The notes: generated by a model not told the origin, from the letters alone. A DNA stretch of 64,000 bases from Pseudomonas borbori (GCF_900115555.1 NZ_FOWX01000002.1:1-64000); one strand, 5' to 3'; positions 26,650 through 36,437 are shown, counted from the first letter of the stretch. Numbers and translations: made by a program.

Positions 26650-28779
26650 TTAATTCTGCCCCACCGTTGCGACGATGGTGACCTGCTTGTTGTCCGGGAT
26701 TTCCTGGTAGGCCAGCACGTGCACACTCGGTACCGCCAACCGTGCAAAACGCGAGAGCATCGCCCGAACCGGTCCGGCCACCAGCAGAATCACCGGTTTG
26801 CCGAGCATTTCCTGGCGCTGCGCCGCTTCCACCAGGGAACGCTGCAGCTTCTCGGCCATGCCCGGTTCCAGGAGGATGCCCTCCTCGGAGCCTTGACCGG
26901 CCTTCTGTAGACTGTTTAGCAATATCTGTTCCAACCTCGGCTCAAGGGTGATCACAGGCAGCTCCAGCTCTAGTCCCACGATGCTTTGCACGATGGCGCG
27001 GGCCAGGGCGACGCGCACTGCCGCGACCATCGCGGCGGGATCTTGACTCTTCGGCGCCACGTTGGCGATGGCTTCGGCGATGGTACGGATGTCGCGCACC
27101 GGCACCTGTTCCTGCAGCAGCGCCTGCAGCACCTTGAGCAGGGTCGACAGCGACACCAGGCCCGGCACCAGCTCTTCGGCCAGCTTCGGCGAGCTCTTGG
27201 CCAGCAACTGCATGAGCTGCTGCACCTCTTCGTGCCCCAGCAGTTCGTGCGCATGCTTGTGCAGGACCTGATTGAGGTGGGTGGCGACCACGGTGCTGGC
27301 ATCGACCACGGTGTAGCCCAGCGATTGCGCCTGATCGCGCTGACTCGGGTCGATCCATACCGCCTCCAGGCCGAACGCCGGATCTTTGGCGGCAAGCCCG
27401 TTGAGGCTGCCGAATACCTGGCCCGGATTGATCGCCAGCTCGCGATCCGGGTAGACCTCGGCCTCGGCCACGCTGACCCCCATCAGGGTCAAGCGGTAGG
27501 CACTGGGCTGCAGGTCGAGGTTGTCGCGGATATGCACCGAGGGCATGAGAAAGCCCATCTCCTGGGAGAGCTTCTTGCGCACCCCCTTGATCCGCGCGAG
27601 CAACTGGCCACCCTGGTTGCGGTCGACCAGCGGAATCAGCCGGTAGCCGACCTCCAGGCCGACCATGTCCACCGGCATGACGTCGTCCCAGCCGAGCTCC
27701 TTGACCTCCTGGGCCCGCTGCGCCGGCAGCAGCTCCTGCTGACGCTGCACCTCGTGCACTTCCTCTTCCTTGACCTTGCGCTGCTTATTGGCGATCCAGT
27801 AGGCGCCGCCGGCGGCGACCAGGCCCAGGCTGATAAAGGAAAAGTGCGGCATGCCGGGCACCAGGCCCATGGCGATCATGATCGCCGCCGACACGGCCAG
27901 GGCACGCGGCGAGGCGAACATCTGCCGGTTGACCTGGGCACCCATGTCTTCCGAGCTGGAGACCCGGGTGACCATGATCGCCGCCGCGGTCGACAGCAGC
28001 AGCGAGGGGATCTGCGCGACCAGGCCGTCGCCGATGGTCAGCAGGGTATAGACCTTGCCCGCATCGGCGAAGCTCAGGTCGTGCTGGAAGATGCCAATGG
28101 CGATGCCACCGATCAGGTTGATGAACAGGATCAGCAGACCGGCGATGGCGTCGCCACGGACGAACTTGCTGGCACCGTCCATCGAGCCGTAGAAGTCGGC
28201 CTCCTGGGAGACTTCCGAGCGGCGCTTCTTGGCTTCCGCCTGGTCGATCAGGCCGGCGTTCAGGTCGGCGTCGATGGCCATCTGCTTGCCGGGCATGGCG
28301 TCCAGGGTAAAGCGTGCGCTGACCTCGGAAATGCGCCCGGCGCCCTTGGTCACCACCACGAAGTTGATGATCATGAGGATGGCGAACACCACGATACCGA
28401 CCACGTAGTTGCCGCCGATCACCACCTCGCCGAAGGCCTGGATCACCTGTCCCGCCGCGCCATGACCGTCATGGCCGTTGAGCAGCACCACGCGGGTGGA
28501 GGCGACGTTCAGCGCCAGACGCAGCAAGGTCGCCGCCAGCAGGATGGTCGGAAACACCGCGAAATCCAGCGGACGCAAGGCATAAATGCCGACCAGCAGC
28601 ACCACGATCGACAGGGCGATGCTGAAGGTGAACAACACGTCGAGCAGGAACGGTGGAATCGGCAGCATGACCATGCCGAGCATGACCAGCAGCATCAAGG
28701 GGATGCCCAGATTGCCCTCGCGCAACCCGGACAGGTTGCTGCGCACGTTGCCGACCATTTGCGAGCGATCTACTGCCAC
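26650..28779 (-). CDS. flhA: Flagellar export gate protein FlhA
   Basis: 709 residues. An N-terminal half of about eight membrane helices contains the FHIPEP-type loop (RISEVSARFTLDAMPGKQMAIDADLNAGLIDQAEAKKRR); the C-terminal half is the cytoplasmic ring with docking sites for chaperone-substrate complexes. It forms the nonameric export gate with FlhB and FliPQR. It leads the flhA-flhF-fleN-fliA block; a candidate sigma-54 promoter lies at 28838-28852. Confidence 0.96.
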   Translation of the reverse strand: MAVDRSQMVGNVRSNLSGLREGNLGIPLMLLVMLGMVMLPIPPFLLDVLFTFSIALSIVVLLVGIYALRPLDFAVFPTILLAATLLRLALNVASTRVVLLNGHDGHGAAGQVIQAFGEVVIGGNYVVGIVVFAILMIINFVVVTKGAGRISEVSARFTLDAMPGKQMAIDADLNAGLIDQAEAKKRRSEVSQEADFYGSMDGASKFVRGDAIAGLLILFINLIGGIAIGIFQHDLSFADAGKVYTLLTIGDGLVAQIPSLLLSTAAAIMVTRVSSSEDMGAQVNRQMFASPRALAVSAAIMIAMGLVPGMPHFSFISLGLVAAGGAYWIANKQRKVKEEEVHEVQRQQELLPAQRAQEVKELGWDDVMPVDMVGLEVGYRLIPLVDRNQGGQLLARIKGVRKKLSQEMGFLMPSVHIRDNLDLQPSAYRLTLMGVSVAEAEVYPDRELAINPGQVFGSLNGLAAKDPAFGLEAVWIDPSQRDQAQSLGYTVVDASTVVATHLNQVLHKHAHELLGHEEVQQLMQLLAKSSPKLAEELVPGLVSLSTLLKVLQALLQEQVPVRDIRTIAEAIANVAPKSQDPAAMVAAVRVALARAIVQSIVGLELELPVITLEPRLEQILLNSLQKAGQGSEEGILLEPGMAEKLQRSLVEAAQRQEMLGKPVILLVAGPVRAMLSRFARLAVPSVHVLAYQEIPDNKQVTIVATVGQN

Positions 28780-28837
28780 ATCCCTACCCCAGCCAATTCA
28801 ATCTTTTGACGCTAATCGCGCCTTTGCCAAGGGGTCT

Positions 28838-28852
28838 GCAAGAAGCTGTCCA
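28838..28852 (-). promoter_or_regulatory. Candidate sigma-54 promoter of flhA (weak)
   Basis: On the minus strand TGGACA-N5-TTGC has the essential GG and GC with correct spacing but only four of six matches to TGGCAC. Predicted start of transcription is about 47 nt before the flhA ATG. Confidence 0.45.
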
Positions 28853-28882
28853 ACTTTGCCTGGGCGGGATGGGGGATGAGCC

Positions 28883-29045
28883 CGTAGGATGGGTTAGCCG
28901 CTCATATGAAGCTCGATCAGGACAGCGTATTGCGCGCGGCGTAACCCATCATTGCGGCATGGCGGCTGACGCTCGTTGGGTTACGCGGCACTCGAAGGGC
29001 TTTGTTGCCTGTACCCATACGCTATGCGCCGCCAACCCAACCTAC
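28883..29045 (+). repeat. Dispersed ~160-bp inverted-end repeat, copy 1
   Basis: It begins CGTAGGATGGGTTAGCCG and ends GCCAACCCAACCTAC, i.e. with imperfect inverted ends, and carries internal GGCGTAACCCATCA and GTTGGGTTACGCGGC blocks shared with the copies at 48288 and 55329. The last bases (29042-29044) are the flhB stop codon. Confidence 0.85.
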
Positions 29046-30175
29046 TCGCGGCGTAAATCCGGCGGAATAGGCAAATCCGGCAGTGGCGCCGGGCGCTTGC
29101 CCTTGCCGGCCTGGTACTGGCGGATCTGATAGACGTAGGCCAGCACCTGGGCCACGGCCAGGTACAGGCCGGCGGGGATTTCCTGGTCCAGATCGGTGGA
29201 ATAGAACACCGCCCGCGCCAGGGCCGGCGATTCCAGCAGCATGACCTGGTGCTCCTGGGCGATCTCGCGAATCTTCAAGGCGGTGAAATCGCCGCCCTTG
29301 GCCAGCAACACCGGCGCATTGCCTTTGCTCGGGTCGTATTTCAGGGCCACGGCGAAGTGGGTCGGGTTGGTGATCACCACGTCCGCCTCGGGCACGGCCT
29401 GCATCATGCGCCGCTCGGCCATCTCGCGCTGCAGCTGGCGGATGCGCTGCTTGACCTCGGGCTTGCCCTCGCTGTCCTTGTATTCGTCGCGCACTTCCTG
29501 CTTGGTCATCATCAGCTTCTGCTTGTTGTCCCAGAGCTGGAACGGCACATCCACCGCCGCAATCAGCGCCAGCCCGCAAGCCATCCACAGGGCGCTCCAG
29601 CCGACCAACTGGGCGGCATGCAGGATCGCCATCTGCAGCGGCTCATGGGCCATGGCCAGCAGGTCGTCGACGTCGGCCGCCAGCACCGCCAGCGCCACGG
29701 CAAGCACCAGGATGAACTTGGCCAGCGCCTTGAGCAACTCGACCAGTGCCTTGGCCGAGAACATCCGCTTGAGCCCCGCCAACGGATTCATCCGGCTCAT
29801 CTTCGGCGCCATCGCCTTGGCCGAGAACAGCCAGCCGCCCAGGGCGATCGGGCCGACGATGGAGGCGATCAGCAAGGCCAGAAACAGGGGCAGCACGGCA
29901 TCCACGGCGACCTTGCCGGAGGCCAGCAGCCAGATCACCATGGAGCGCTCGTCCATGATCACCTCGCGCGACAGCGAGAAGTTGCCGCTCATGATCGACA
30001 GCAGGGCGCTGCCCAGGCTGCCGCCAAAGGCCAGTAGGCCACCGGTCCCGGCCAACATGATCGCCAGGGTGTTGAGCTCGCGGGAGCGGGCGATCTGGCC
30101 CTTCTCACGGGATTCGCGCAGGCGTTTCTCCGTGGGTTCCTCGCTCTTATCGGCACCGCTTTCCGATTCGGCCAT
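29042..30175 (-). CDS. flhB: Flagellar export switch protein FlhB
   Basis: 377 residues. A charged N-terminus, four membrane helices (about 33-55, 88-118, 150-166, 190-210) and the cytoplasmic domain with the autocleavage site N270-P271-T-H. It switches export from rod/hook to filament substrates when FliK signals. The C-terminal tail is Pro/Lys/Gly-rich and the TAG stop lies on the edge of a dispersed repeat. It is 3 bp from fliR. Confidence 0.97.
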   Translation of the reverse strand: MAESESGADKSEEPTEKRLRESREKGQIARSRELNTLAIMLAGTGGLLAFGGSLGSALLSIMSGNFSLSREVIMDERSMVIWLLASGKVAVDAVLPLFLALLIASIVGPIALGGWLFSAKAMAPKMSRMNPLAGLKRMFSAKALVELLKALAKFILVLAVALAVLAADVDDLLAMAHEPLQMAILHAAQLVGWSALWMACGLALIAAVDVPFQLWDNKQKLMMTKQEVRDEYKDSEGKPEVKQRIRQLQREMAERRMMQAVPEADVVITNPTHFAVALKYDPSKGNAPVLLAKGGDFTALKIREIAQEHQVMLLESPALARAVFYSTDLDQEIPAGLYLAVAQVLAYVYQIRQYQAGKGKRPAPLPDLPIPPDLRRE

Positions 30176-30178
30176 GGC

Positions 30179-30955
30179 CTAACCCGCCCGCGCCATTTCG
30201 CGCAGCAGTTGCAGGGCTTCGCTGGCGAACACCTGGTACTGCGCGAGAATATCGGCCATGCCAATCCAGAAGATCACCAAGCCGATGACCAGGGTCAGCG
30301 GAAAGCCGATGGAGAAAATATTCAGCTGCGGCGCGGCGCGGGTCATCACCCCGAAGGCCAGGTTGACCACCAGCAGCGCGGTGATCGCCGGCAGCACCAG
30401 AATCAGCGCCGCGCCTATCACCCAACCCAGCTTATTGGCCAGTTGCCAGTAATGCTCGACCAGAAAGCCGCCGCCAACCGGCAGGGTGACGAAGCTCTCG
30501 GCCAGTACCTCGAAGACCACCAGATGGCCGTTCATGGCGAGAAACAGCAGGGTCACCAGCATCAGCAGAAACTGCCCGATCACCGCCACCGAGATGCCGT
30601 TGGCCGGATCGACCATGGAGGCAAAGCCCAGACCCATCTGCGTCGCCACTATCTGCCCGGCGATGACGAACGCATGGAAGAACAACTGCAGGATAAAGCC
30701 CAGCATCACCCCGATCAGCACTTCCTGGGCGATCAGGATAAAGGTCGGCAGGCTCAGCGCATCGATCTGCGGCATCGCTGGCAGGTTGGGCAGCAACACC
30801 AGGCAAATCGCCAGCGCCAGATACAGGCGCACGCGCAGCGGCACCAGCTGGGTGCCGATGATCGGCATCACCATCAACAACGCGGCGATGCGAAACAGCG
30901 GCAGGAGGAAGGAGCCCACCCAGCCGCCGATCTGCGCATCGCTCAGTTCCAGCAT
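30179..30955 (-). CDS. fliR: Flagellar export gate protein FliR
   Basis: 258 residues starting MLELSDAQIGGWVGSFLLPLFR, chosen over an ATG four codons earlier. Several hydrophobic segments with VGFMLGFILQLFFHAFVIAGQIVATQMGLGFA typical of FliR/SpaR. It forms the export gate with FliP and FliQ. It is 3 bp upstream of flhB. Confidence 0.96.
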   Translation of the reverse strand: MLELSDAQIGGWVGSFLLPLFRIAALLMVMPIIGTQLVPLRVRLYLALAICLVLLPNLPAMPQIDALSLPTFILIAQEVLIGVMLGFILQLFFHAFVIAGQIVATQMGLGFASMVDPANGISVAVIGQFLLMLVTLLFLAMNGHLVVFEVLAESFVTLPVGGGFLVEHYWQLANKLGWVIGAALILVLPAITALLVVNLAFGVMTRAAPQLNIFSIGFPLTLVIGLVIFWIGMADILAQYQVFASEALQLLREMARAG

Positions 30956-31007
30956 GTCAAAACCCAACCCTGCTATTGGGACGCGCGCTAGCTTTATGCA
31001 TGGACGT

Positions 31008-31277
31008 TCAGCCGATCAACAGGGGGATGTTCATGATCAGATTCTGCGTGTACTCGATCATGCGCTGGGCCAGCCAGGGTCCGGCGACGATCAGGGTGAC
31101 CAGGATCACCAGCAGGCGCGGTAGAAAGCTCAGGGTCTGTTCGTTGATCTGGGTCGCGGCCTGGAACATGGCGACCAGCAGGCCGACCAGCAGGCTGGGC
31201 ACGACTATGATCGCGACTATGGTCGCGGTCAGCCACAGCGCCTCGCGGAACAGGTCGACGGCTACCTCGGGGGTCAT
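31008..31277 (-). CDS. fliQ: Flagellar export gate protein FliQ
   Basis: 89 residues with two membrane helices: MTPEVAVDLFREALWLTA..., VPSLLVGLLVAMFQAATQINEQTLSFLPR, the family signature. It lies 2 bp from fliP. Confidence 0.96.
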   Translation of the reverse strand: MTPEVAVDLFREALWLTATIVAIIVVPSLLVGLLVAMFQAATQINEQTLSFLPRLLVILVTLIVAGPWLAQRMIEYTQNLIMNIPLLIG

Positions 31278-31279
31278 GC

Positions 31280-32050
31280 TCAGGTTCCTCCGAAGCTGGC
31301 GGCGAGGGTGCCCATGATCAGCGCCCAGCCATCGATGAGGACGAACAGCATGATCTTGAACGGCAGGGAAATGATCAGCGGCGAGAGCATCATCATGCCC
31401 ATGGCCATGAGAATACTGGCCACCACCAGATCGATCACCAGGAACGGGATGAAGATCATGAAGCCGATCTGGAACGCCGTCTTCAGCTCGGAAGTCACGA
31501 ATGCCGGCACCAGGATCACCAGCGGCGCCTCTTCCGGGCTGGCGATGTCGTTACGCTTGGACAGGCGCATGAACAGCTCCAGATCGCTTTCGCGGGTCTG
31601 CGCCAGCATGAAGTTCTTCAGCGGCACCTCGGCCTTGGCAAGCGCCTCCTGAGCGGGCAATTGCTCGTTGAGATAGGGCTGCAGGGCATCGCGGTTAATC
31701 TGCTCGAACACCGGCGCCATGATGAACAGGGTGAGAAACAGCGCCAGGCCGACGAGGATCTGGTTGGACGGCGTCTGCTGCAAACCCAGGGCCTGACGCA
31801 GGATGGAGAAGACAATGATGATCCGGGTGAAACTGGTCATCAGCATGACGAAGGCTGGAATGAAACTCAGCGCCGTCATGATCAACAGGATCTGCAGGCT
31901 GACCGAGTACTCCTGCTGGCCTTCGGCGTCGGTGCTCAGGGTGATCGCCGGGACCGACAACGGATTGTCGGCGGCAAACACCTCGCCAGCAAACACCAGA
32001 GGCGCGAGCAGGGTAAACAGCAGAACCAGCAGCAGGCGCAACGCACTCAT
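31280..32050 (-). CDS. fliP: Flagellar export gate protein FliP
   Basis: 256 residues. An N-terminal cleavable signal (about 1-21), then [60 protein letters not shown], a FliP hallmark. The ATG at 32050 overlaps the fliO stop (TGATG); a TTG one codon upstream is less likely. Confidence 0.96.
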   Translation of the reverse strand: MSALRLLLVLLFTLLAPLVFAGEVFAADNPLSVPAITLSTDAEGQQEYSVSLQILLIMTALSFIPAFVMLMTSFTRIIIVFSILRQALGLQQTPSNQILVGLALFLTLFIMAPVFEQINRDALQPYLNEQLPAQEALAKAEVPLKNFMLAQTRESDLELFMRLSKRNDIASPEEAPLVILVPAFVTSELKTAFQIGFMIFIPFLVIDLVVASILMAMGMMMLSPLIISLPFKIMLFVLIDGWALIMGTLAASFGGT

Positions 32051-32496
32051 CAAGACTTGTCCTTCTGATCCTTGCCCAACTGATCCCTGCCCAGCAGCTC
32101 CATCAGGCGCTGGGCGAACTCGGTCGAGGCCGGCTCGCCATCGGGCAGGTGCACCGGCTCCTTCAGCACATGCAGGGGGGCGATGCGCCCCGGCGTCAGA
32201 CCGAGGAGAATCTGCTCGCCGCCGACCTGCACCAGCACCAGCCGATCGCGCGGCCCCAGGGCCTGGCTGGCGACTATCTTGATCACCTGGCCGCCGCGCG
32301 GACCTAGTTGCTGCACGCGGCGCATCAACCAGGCCAGCAGGAAAATCAGGCCGATCACCAGCAACAGGCCGAGCAGCAGTTGCAGCAACTGCCCAGCGAT
32401 GCCGCTGCCGGCCATGGGCGTGAGCGTTTGCGCGGCCGGCTCGGCGGCCAGGGCGGTGAACGGCAGGAGCAGGGTGACGCCGAAAAGTCTGTGCAT
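32050..32496 (-). CDS. fliO: Flagellar assembly protein FliO
   Basis: 148 residues: a probable signal sequence (1-18), one membrane helix (about 35-58) and a cytoplasmic basic domain ([41 protein letters not shown]), as in FliO. It assists assembly of the FliP ring. It directly overlaps the fliN stop and the fliP start. Confidence 0.93.
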   Translation of the reverse strand: MHRLFGVTLLLPFTALAAEPAAQTLTPMAGSGIAGQLLQLLLGLLLVIGLIFLLAWLMRRVQQLGPRGGQVIKIVASQALGPRDRLVLVQVGGEQILLGLTPGRIAPLHVLKEPVHLPDGEPASTEFAQRLMELLGRDQLGKDQKDKS

Positions 32497-32966
32497 TAAC
32501 GTAGTTTCTTGATCCGCTCGCTGGGACTGATCACGTCGGTCAGGCGGATGCCGAACTTCTCGTTGACCACCACCACTTCGCCGTGGGCGATCAGGGTGCC
32601 GTTGACCAGCACATCGAGCGGCTCGCCGGCGAGACGATCGAGTTCGATCACCGAACCCTGGTTGAGCTGCAGCAGGTTGCGGATGGTGATATCGGTGTTG
32701 CCGACTTCCATGGAGATCGACACGGGGATATCGAGGATCACATCGAGATTCGGCCCTTCCAGGCTGACCGGCAGATTGCCCCTGGGCCCGCTGCCGAACT
32801 CCTCCATGGGCGCGCGTGGCGCAGCCGGCGCAGCCGCCCCACCGACGGCGAGCATGGCATCGATATCATCCTGATTAGCGCTGTCGCCGGATTCGGACAG
32901 GGCCGCAGCCCACTCATCGGCCAGCGCCTGCTCCTCGGGAGAGGTGTGTTCATTGTCGTCTGCCAT
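32496..32966 (-). CDS. fliN: Flagellar motor switch protein FliN
   Basis: 156 residues starting [14 protein letters not shown] variable acidic N-terminus (including [11 protein letters not shown]) precedes the SpoA domain ([50 protein letters not shown]). It forms the C-ring with FliM and FliG. It follows fliM by 61 bp. Confidence 0.96.
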   Translation of the reverse strand: MADDNEHTSPEEQALADEWAAALSESGDSANQDDIDAMLAVGGAAAPAAPRAPMEEFGSGPRGNLPVSLEGPNLDVILDIPVSISMEVGNTDITIRNLLQLNQGSVIELDRLAGEPLDVLVNGTLIAHGEVVVVNEKFGIRLTDVISPSERIKKLR

Positions 32967-33027
32967 CGTCTGTCCTCGGCTGGCTGGTAAGGGATTGGGC
33001 GAGCGTTGCGCTGTGCAATGACAGCCG

Positions 33028-33999
33028 TCAGCGCTGGCGGTCGATGGGTTCCAGCACTTGCAGCGCCAGGTTGCCCTTGTGCGCGCCGAGCTTGACCTTG
33101 AAGGCCGGTACGCCATTGGCACGCATGATTACGTTCTCGGGTATGTCCACCGGAATCACATCGCCGGGCTGCATATGGAGGATGTCGCGTAGTTTCAGCT
33201 GGCGCTTGGCCACAGTGGCGCCGAGCGGCACGCTGACCTCGAGGATGTCTTCGCGCAGGGACTTGATCCAGCGCTCGTCCTGATCGTCGACGTCGGACTG
33301 GAAACCGGCATCGAGCATCTCGCGGATCGGTTCGATCATCGAATAGGGCATGGTGATGTGCAGGTCGCCGCCACCGCCGTCCAGCTCGATATGAAAGGTC
33401 GACACCACTATCACTTCGCTGGGGCTGACGATGTTGGCCAGGGCCGGATTGACTTCCGAGTTGACGTACTCGAAGTTGATGTCCAGCACCGCGTTCCAGG
33501 CTTCCTTGAGGTCGATGAACGCCTGATCGAGCACCATGCGCACGACGCGCAGTTCGGTGGGGGTGAATTCACGACCTTCGATCTTGGCGTGACGACCGTC
33601 GCCACCGAAAAAGTTGTCGACCAGCTTGAACACCAGCTTGGCATCCAGGATGAACAGTCCGGTGCCGCGCAGCGGCTTCATCTTGACCAGATTGAGGCTG
33701 GTCGGCACATACAGCGAATGCACGTACTCGCCGAACTTCATCACCTGCACACCGCCGACGGCCACATCCGCCGAGCGCCGCAGCAGGTTGAACATGCTGA
33801 TGCGGGTGTAGCGGGCGAAGCGCTCGTTGATCATTTCCAGGGTCGGCATGCGCCCACGGACGATGCGGTCCTGACTGGTCAGGTCATATTGCTTGACGCT
33901 TCCCGGTTCGGCCTCGTCCTCGGTCTCGACCAGGCCGTCATCGACGCCGTGCAGCAGCGCATCGATTTCATCCTGGGAAAGCAGGTCTTGCACAGCCAT
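33028..33999 (-). CDS. fliM: Flagellar motor switch protein FliM
   Basis: 323 residues. The N-terminal CheY-P binding segment DLLSQDEIDALLHGVDDG, a CheC-like middle with the GGXG element (IELDGGGGDLHITMPYSMIEPIREML) and a C-terminal SpoA domain. It is the CheY-P receptor of the C-ring. Second gene of the fliLMNOPQR-flhB operon. Confidence 0.97.
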   Translation of the reverse strand: MAVQDLLSQDEIDALLHGVDDGLVETEDEAEPGSVKQYDLTSQDRIVRGRMPTLEMINERFARYTRISMFNLLRRSADVAVGGVQVMKFGEYVHSLYVPTSLNLVKMKPLRGTGLFILDAKLVFKLVDNFFGGDGRHAKIEGREFTPTELRVVRMVLDQAFIDLKEAWNAVLDINFEYVNSEVNPALANIVSPSEVIVVSTFHIELDGGGGDLHITMPYSMIEPIREMLDAGFQSDVDDQDERWIKSLREDILEVSVPLGATVAKRQLKLRDILHMQPGDVIPVDIPENVIMRANGVPAFKVKLGAHKGNLALQVLEPIDRQR

Positions 34000-34054
34000 G
34001 TAGAGCTCCCCTCTAGGGTCTTGGACGACGGTTCACGCAGGCGCCGAACACGCC

Positions 34055-34576
34055 CTATTGCAACACCAGGTTGGTGAACAGCACCTGCTCGACAGTCAGT
34101 TTGCCCGTCTCCTGCTGCGCCAGTTCCTGCACGCTGGCCGTGGCCTGCTGGCGCAGCATTTCCTTGCCCACCGGGGTGATCAATGCCTCGAAATCCTGGC
34201 CGGAGAACAGCATCACCAGACGGTTGCGCAGCACCGGCATATGCACCTTGAGCGCATCGAGCGCCACCTGGTCACGCACCAGCAAGGCCACGCTGACCTG
34301 CATGTAGCGCGCCCGACCGTTGTGGGTGAAGTTGACCACGAACGCCGGCGCCAACTCTTCGTAGATCGCCGCTTGCTTGACGGGCAGCGCAGGGTCCACG
34401 GGTTCCGCCGCGACTTCACTCTTCGCCGCGTCCTTGCTGAGGAAGAACCAGGTACCGCCCACCGACAACCCCACAGCCAGGAGCAAGGCCACGACAATCA
34501 AGATGATGAGCTTCAACTTACCGGCCGGTTTCGCCTCGGCGCTTGCCGGGGCCTGCGCCGCGTCTTTCTTAGCCAT
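34055..34576 (-). CDS. fliL: Flagellar basal-body protein FliL
   Basis: 173 residues. Lys/Ala-rich cytoplasmic start, one membrane helix (about 25-47) and a periplasmic domain with YMQVSVALLVRDQVALDALKVHMPVLRNRLVMLFSGQDFEAL. FliL associates with stators. It is the first gene of the fliLMNOPQR-flhB operon; a sigma-54 promoter is at 34628-34642. Confidence 0.95.
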   Translation of the reverse strand: MAKKDAAQAPASAEAKPAGKLKLIILIVVALLLAVGLSVGGTWFFLSKDAAKSEVAAEPVDPALPVKQAAIYEELAPAFVVNFTHNGRARYMQVSVALLVRDQVALDALKVHMPVLRNRLVMLFSGQDFEALITPVGKEMLRQQATASVQELAQQETGKLTVEQVLFTNLVLQ

Positions 34577-34627
34577 GCCAATTATCCGTCACTAATCGGA
34601 GTTCAATCCGTGTTCAAAGGGTTGAGA

Positions 34628-34642
34628 GCAAGTGTTATGCCA
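34628..34642 (-). promoter_or_regulatory. Sigma-54 promoter of fliL operon
   Basis: On the minus strand TGGCAT-AACAC-TTGC matches TGGCAC-N5-TTGC at nine of ten positions. The predicted transcription start is about 40 nt before the fliL ATG. FleQ is the expected activator. Confidence 0.75.
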
Positions 34643-34839
34643 GCTTGCGAATATCTGCAGTTCGGCGGGCACCCGGCGCGGGAAGCATCAAGCCAGTAGC
34701 GCGCCAACCTGGGTAATTGCGTTTCGACTCAACGATGGCCAGCGGGTATACCAGTCTCGCCCCTTGCTGTCACCCGAAAACGCCACGTCCGCCCCCATTG
34801 CGGGGGCGGACGGCGATCCGTTCGGAGAGGGGGGGGGGT

Positions 34840-35082
34840 TGTAGAATGCGGCGGGCCGCGTAGGCTTGAGCGCAGCGATACCCAGCGACGATCGACGGAT
34901 CACCGCCCGACCGCCTGCCTGCAGTCGTTGCAACCTAAATTCTTGTGTCGGCTGGCGCCCAGTTGTGATGGGTATCGCCACGCTCAACGCCACGGCATGG
35001 GTATCGCTTCGCTCAACACCATCCTACGGGTTGGCGACCGCAGCGTTTTTGTAGGATGCGGTTGAGCGCAGCGATACCCATC
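34840..35082. repeat. Cluster of GTAGGATGCGGTTGAGCGCA-type palindromic repeats
   Basis: Blocks at about 34871, 34970, 34997-35027 and 35051-35082 share the core TTGAGCG-AGCGATACCCA in alternating orientation; the last two form a near-perfect inverted pair ending in ATCCTAC and GTAGGAT. A truncated relative (TGAGCGCAGCGATA) lies at about 56320. Confidence 0.75.
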
Positions 35083-35120
35083 GGCCAGTTGTTCGGGCGC
35101 GACGCTTGCCGCGCACCTGG

Positions 35121-36383
35121 TCAAGCGTAATAGTCGACCATGCCGCGCCCGCTGCCGGACCGGTTGCCCTTGAGTTCCACAGCGAGCGGCGCAAGCTCCT
35201 CGTCAACCCCGCCCAGCAACTCAGCGCCCGTATCGCCACGCCCCTTGCCATCGCCGCCCTGCCCCTGCCAGCCACGGTTGAGCGACTGATCGGAAACATT
35301 CACATCGAGCAGATTCATGCCCTGCTGGGTGAACATCTCGCGCAGACGGTGCATCTGTCCCTCGAGGGCGTCACGCACCCCGGAGTTGGCGCTGGCGAAG
35401 GTCACCTGGGTCTGCTCCTGATTGACGCTGATGCGCACTTCCAGGCGCCCCAGTTCGGCCGGATCGAGCTGGATCTCGGCGGACTTGAGGTTCTGGCTGG
35501 AGAGCAGCATCACCCGATCCACCACGGCCTCGCCCCAACCGGCCTGCTGCATGGGCACCGGCTGGCCGGCCATCAGCCCGGCGCGCGGAGCTTGCGCGGT
35601 CTGCTGAGCAACGGCCTGACTCAGCGCACTGAGCTTGGCGACGAAGTTTTCCGGCCGATTGTCCGCGGCGCTTTCCTTGAGCGCCTCCAGACCCTGCGTG
35701 CTCAGCTCGAGCGCCGGCAAGTCGACCTCGGGCTCCGCCTGCTGAGCGCCCATGGCCGCGATGGCGCTGGCAAAGCTCTGCCCGGCACCCTGCGCCGTTT
35801 GCGTCACCACAGCGCCTGGCGCCCCCTGCTCGGCCACGGCGACCTTGGCTTTGGCACCCAGCTCCAGGGCCATCTGTACCGCCGGCAGCTGCGCCAGCCC
35901 ATCCGACTCGGGATCGGCATTGGCCGTCGGCAACTGTGGCGGCGGCCAGGCTCCCGGCAGTGCGGTCGTCATCGGCGGCTGCGCCTCGCCGGCGAGCGCC
36001 AGATCGAGGTCTGCCGCCTCGCCGTTGAATGGCTGCTGAGCGAGCAGGCCCAAGGCCAGCAACGGATCGAGGGCCGGATCGTCGGCATCGCTCGGCAAAA
36101 GCTTGCCGCTATCGGCAAACTCCGGCGGCTGCGCGACAGTCGCAGGCTCTGGCGCTTGCGCGCTCTGCGCATCCCGGGTCGCGGATTTCGCTTCGCGATT
36201 GGGCTTGGCAGATGCATCGCTGCGCTCCGCTGCTTTCGCCTGACGCTCCTTGGCATACACCTGGGCAAAACTGGAAGCCTCGTTCTTGTGGGGCTCGGCC
36301 GGTCTTTCCGGTGCTTTGCCGGCAGCGGTTTGCGGCTTTATTTGCGGTGCCGACCGGAGGAGCGGATCGGAGGCGACGGCCAT
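35121..36383 (-). CDS. fliK: Flagellar hook-length control protein FliK
   Basis: 420 residues. The start is MAVASDPLLR (36383), which sits 7 nt after GGAG; an ATG two codons earlier is too close to the ribosome site. The N-terminal ~270 residues are Ala/Pro/Gln-rich (ruler region); the C-terminal Flg_hook domain shows LKSAEIQLDPAELGRLEVRISVNQEQTQVTFASANSGVRDALEGQMHRLREMF. It measures hook length and triggers the FlhB switch. A sigma-54 promoter is at 36423-36437. Confidence 0.93.
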   Translation of the reverse strand: MAVASDPLLRSAPQIKPQTAAGKAPERPAEPHKNEASSFAQVYAKERQAKAAERSDASAKPNREAKSATRDAQSAQAPEPATVAQPPEFADSGKLLPSDADDPALDPLLALGLLAQQPFNGEAADLDLALAGEAQPPMTTALPGAWPPPQLPTANADPESDGLAQLPAVQMALELGAKAKVAVAEQGAPGAVVTQTAQGAGQSFASAIAAMGAQQAEPEVDLPALELSTQGLEALKESAADNRPENFVAKLSALSQAVAQQTAQAPRAGLMAGQPVPMQQAGWGEAVVDRVMLLSSQNLKSAEIQLDPAELGRLEVRISVNQEQTQVTFASANSGVRDALEGQMHRLREMFTQQGMNLLDVNVSDQSLNRGWQGQGGDGKGRGDTGAELLGGVDEELAPLAVELKGNRSGSGRGMVDYYA

Positions 36384-36422
36384 GGGCATTCTCCATTCAA
36401 ATGGGGTTGTGCCATGGATTTA

Positions 36423-36437
36423 GCAAAGGCCGGGCCA
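36423..36437 (-). promoter_or_regulatory. Candidate sigma-54 promoter of fliK
   Basis: On the minus strand TGGCCC-GGCCT-TTGC matches the consensus at nine of ten positions; predicted start is about 28 nt before the fliK ATG. Confidence 0.65.

Larger units (their letters stand above)
34577..35120. other. fliK-fliL intergenic region (544 bp)
   Basis: It holds the fliL sigma-54 promoter (34628-34642), a GC-rich stretch without an ORF, a run of ten G (34829-34838), and a cluster of repeats of the type GTAGGATGCGGTTGAGCGCA from about 34840 to 35082. I see no protein or RNA gene. Confidence 0.6.

Noticed and set aside
26986..28809. A 607-codon plus-strand frame opposite flhA
   Set aside because: Antisense shadow with the same compositional bias; flhA is unambiguous.
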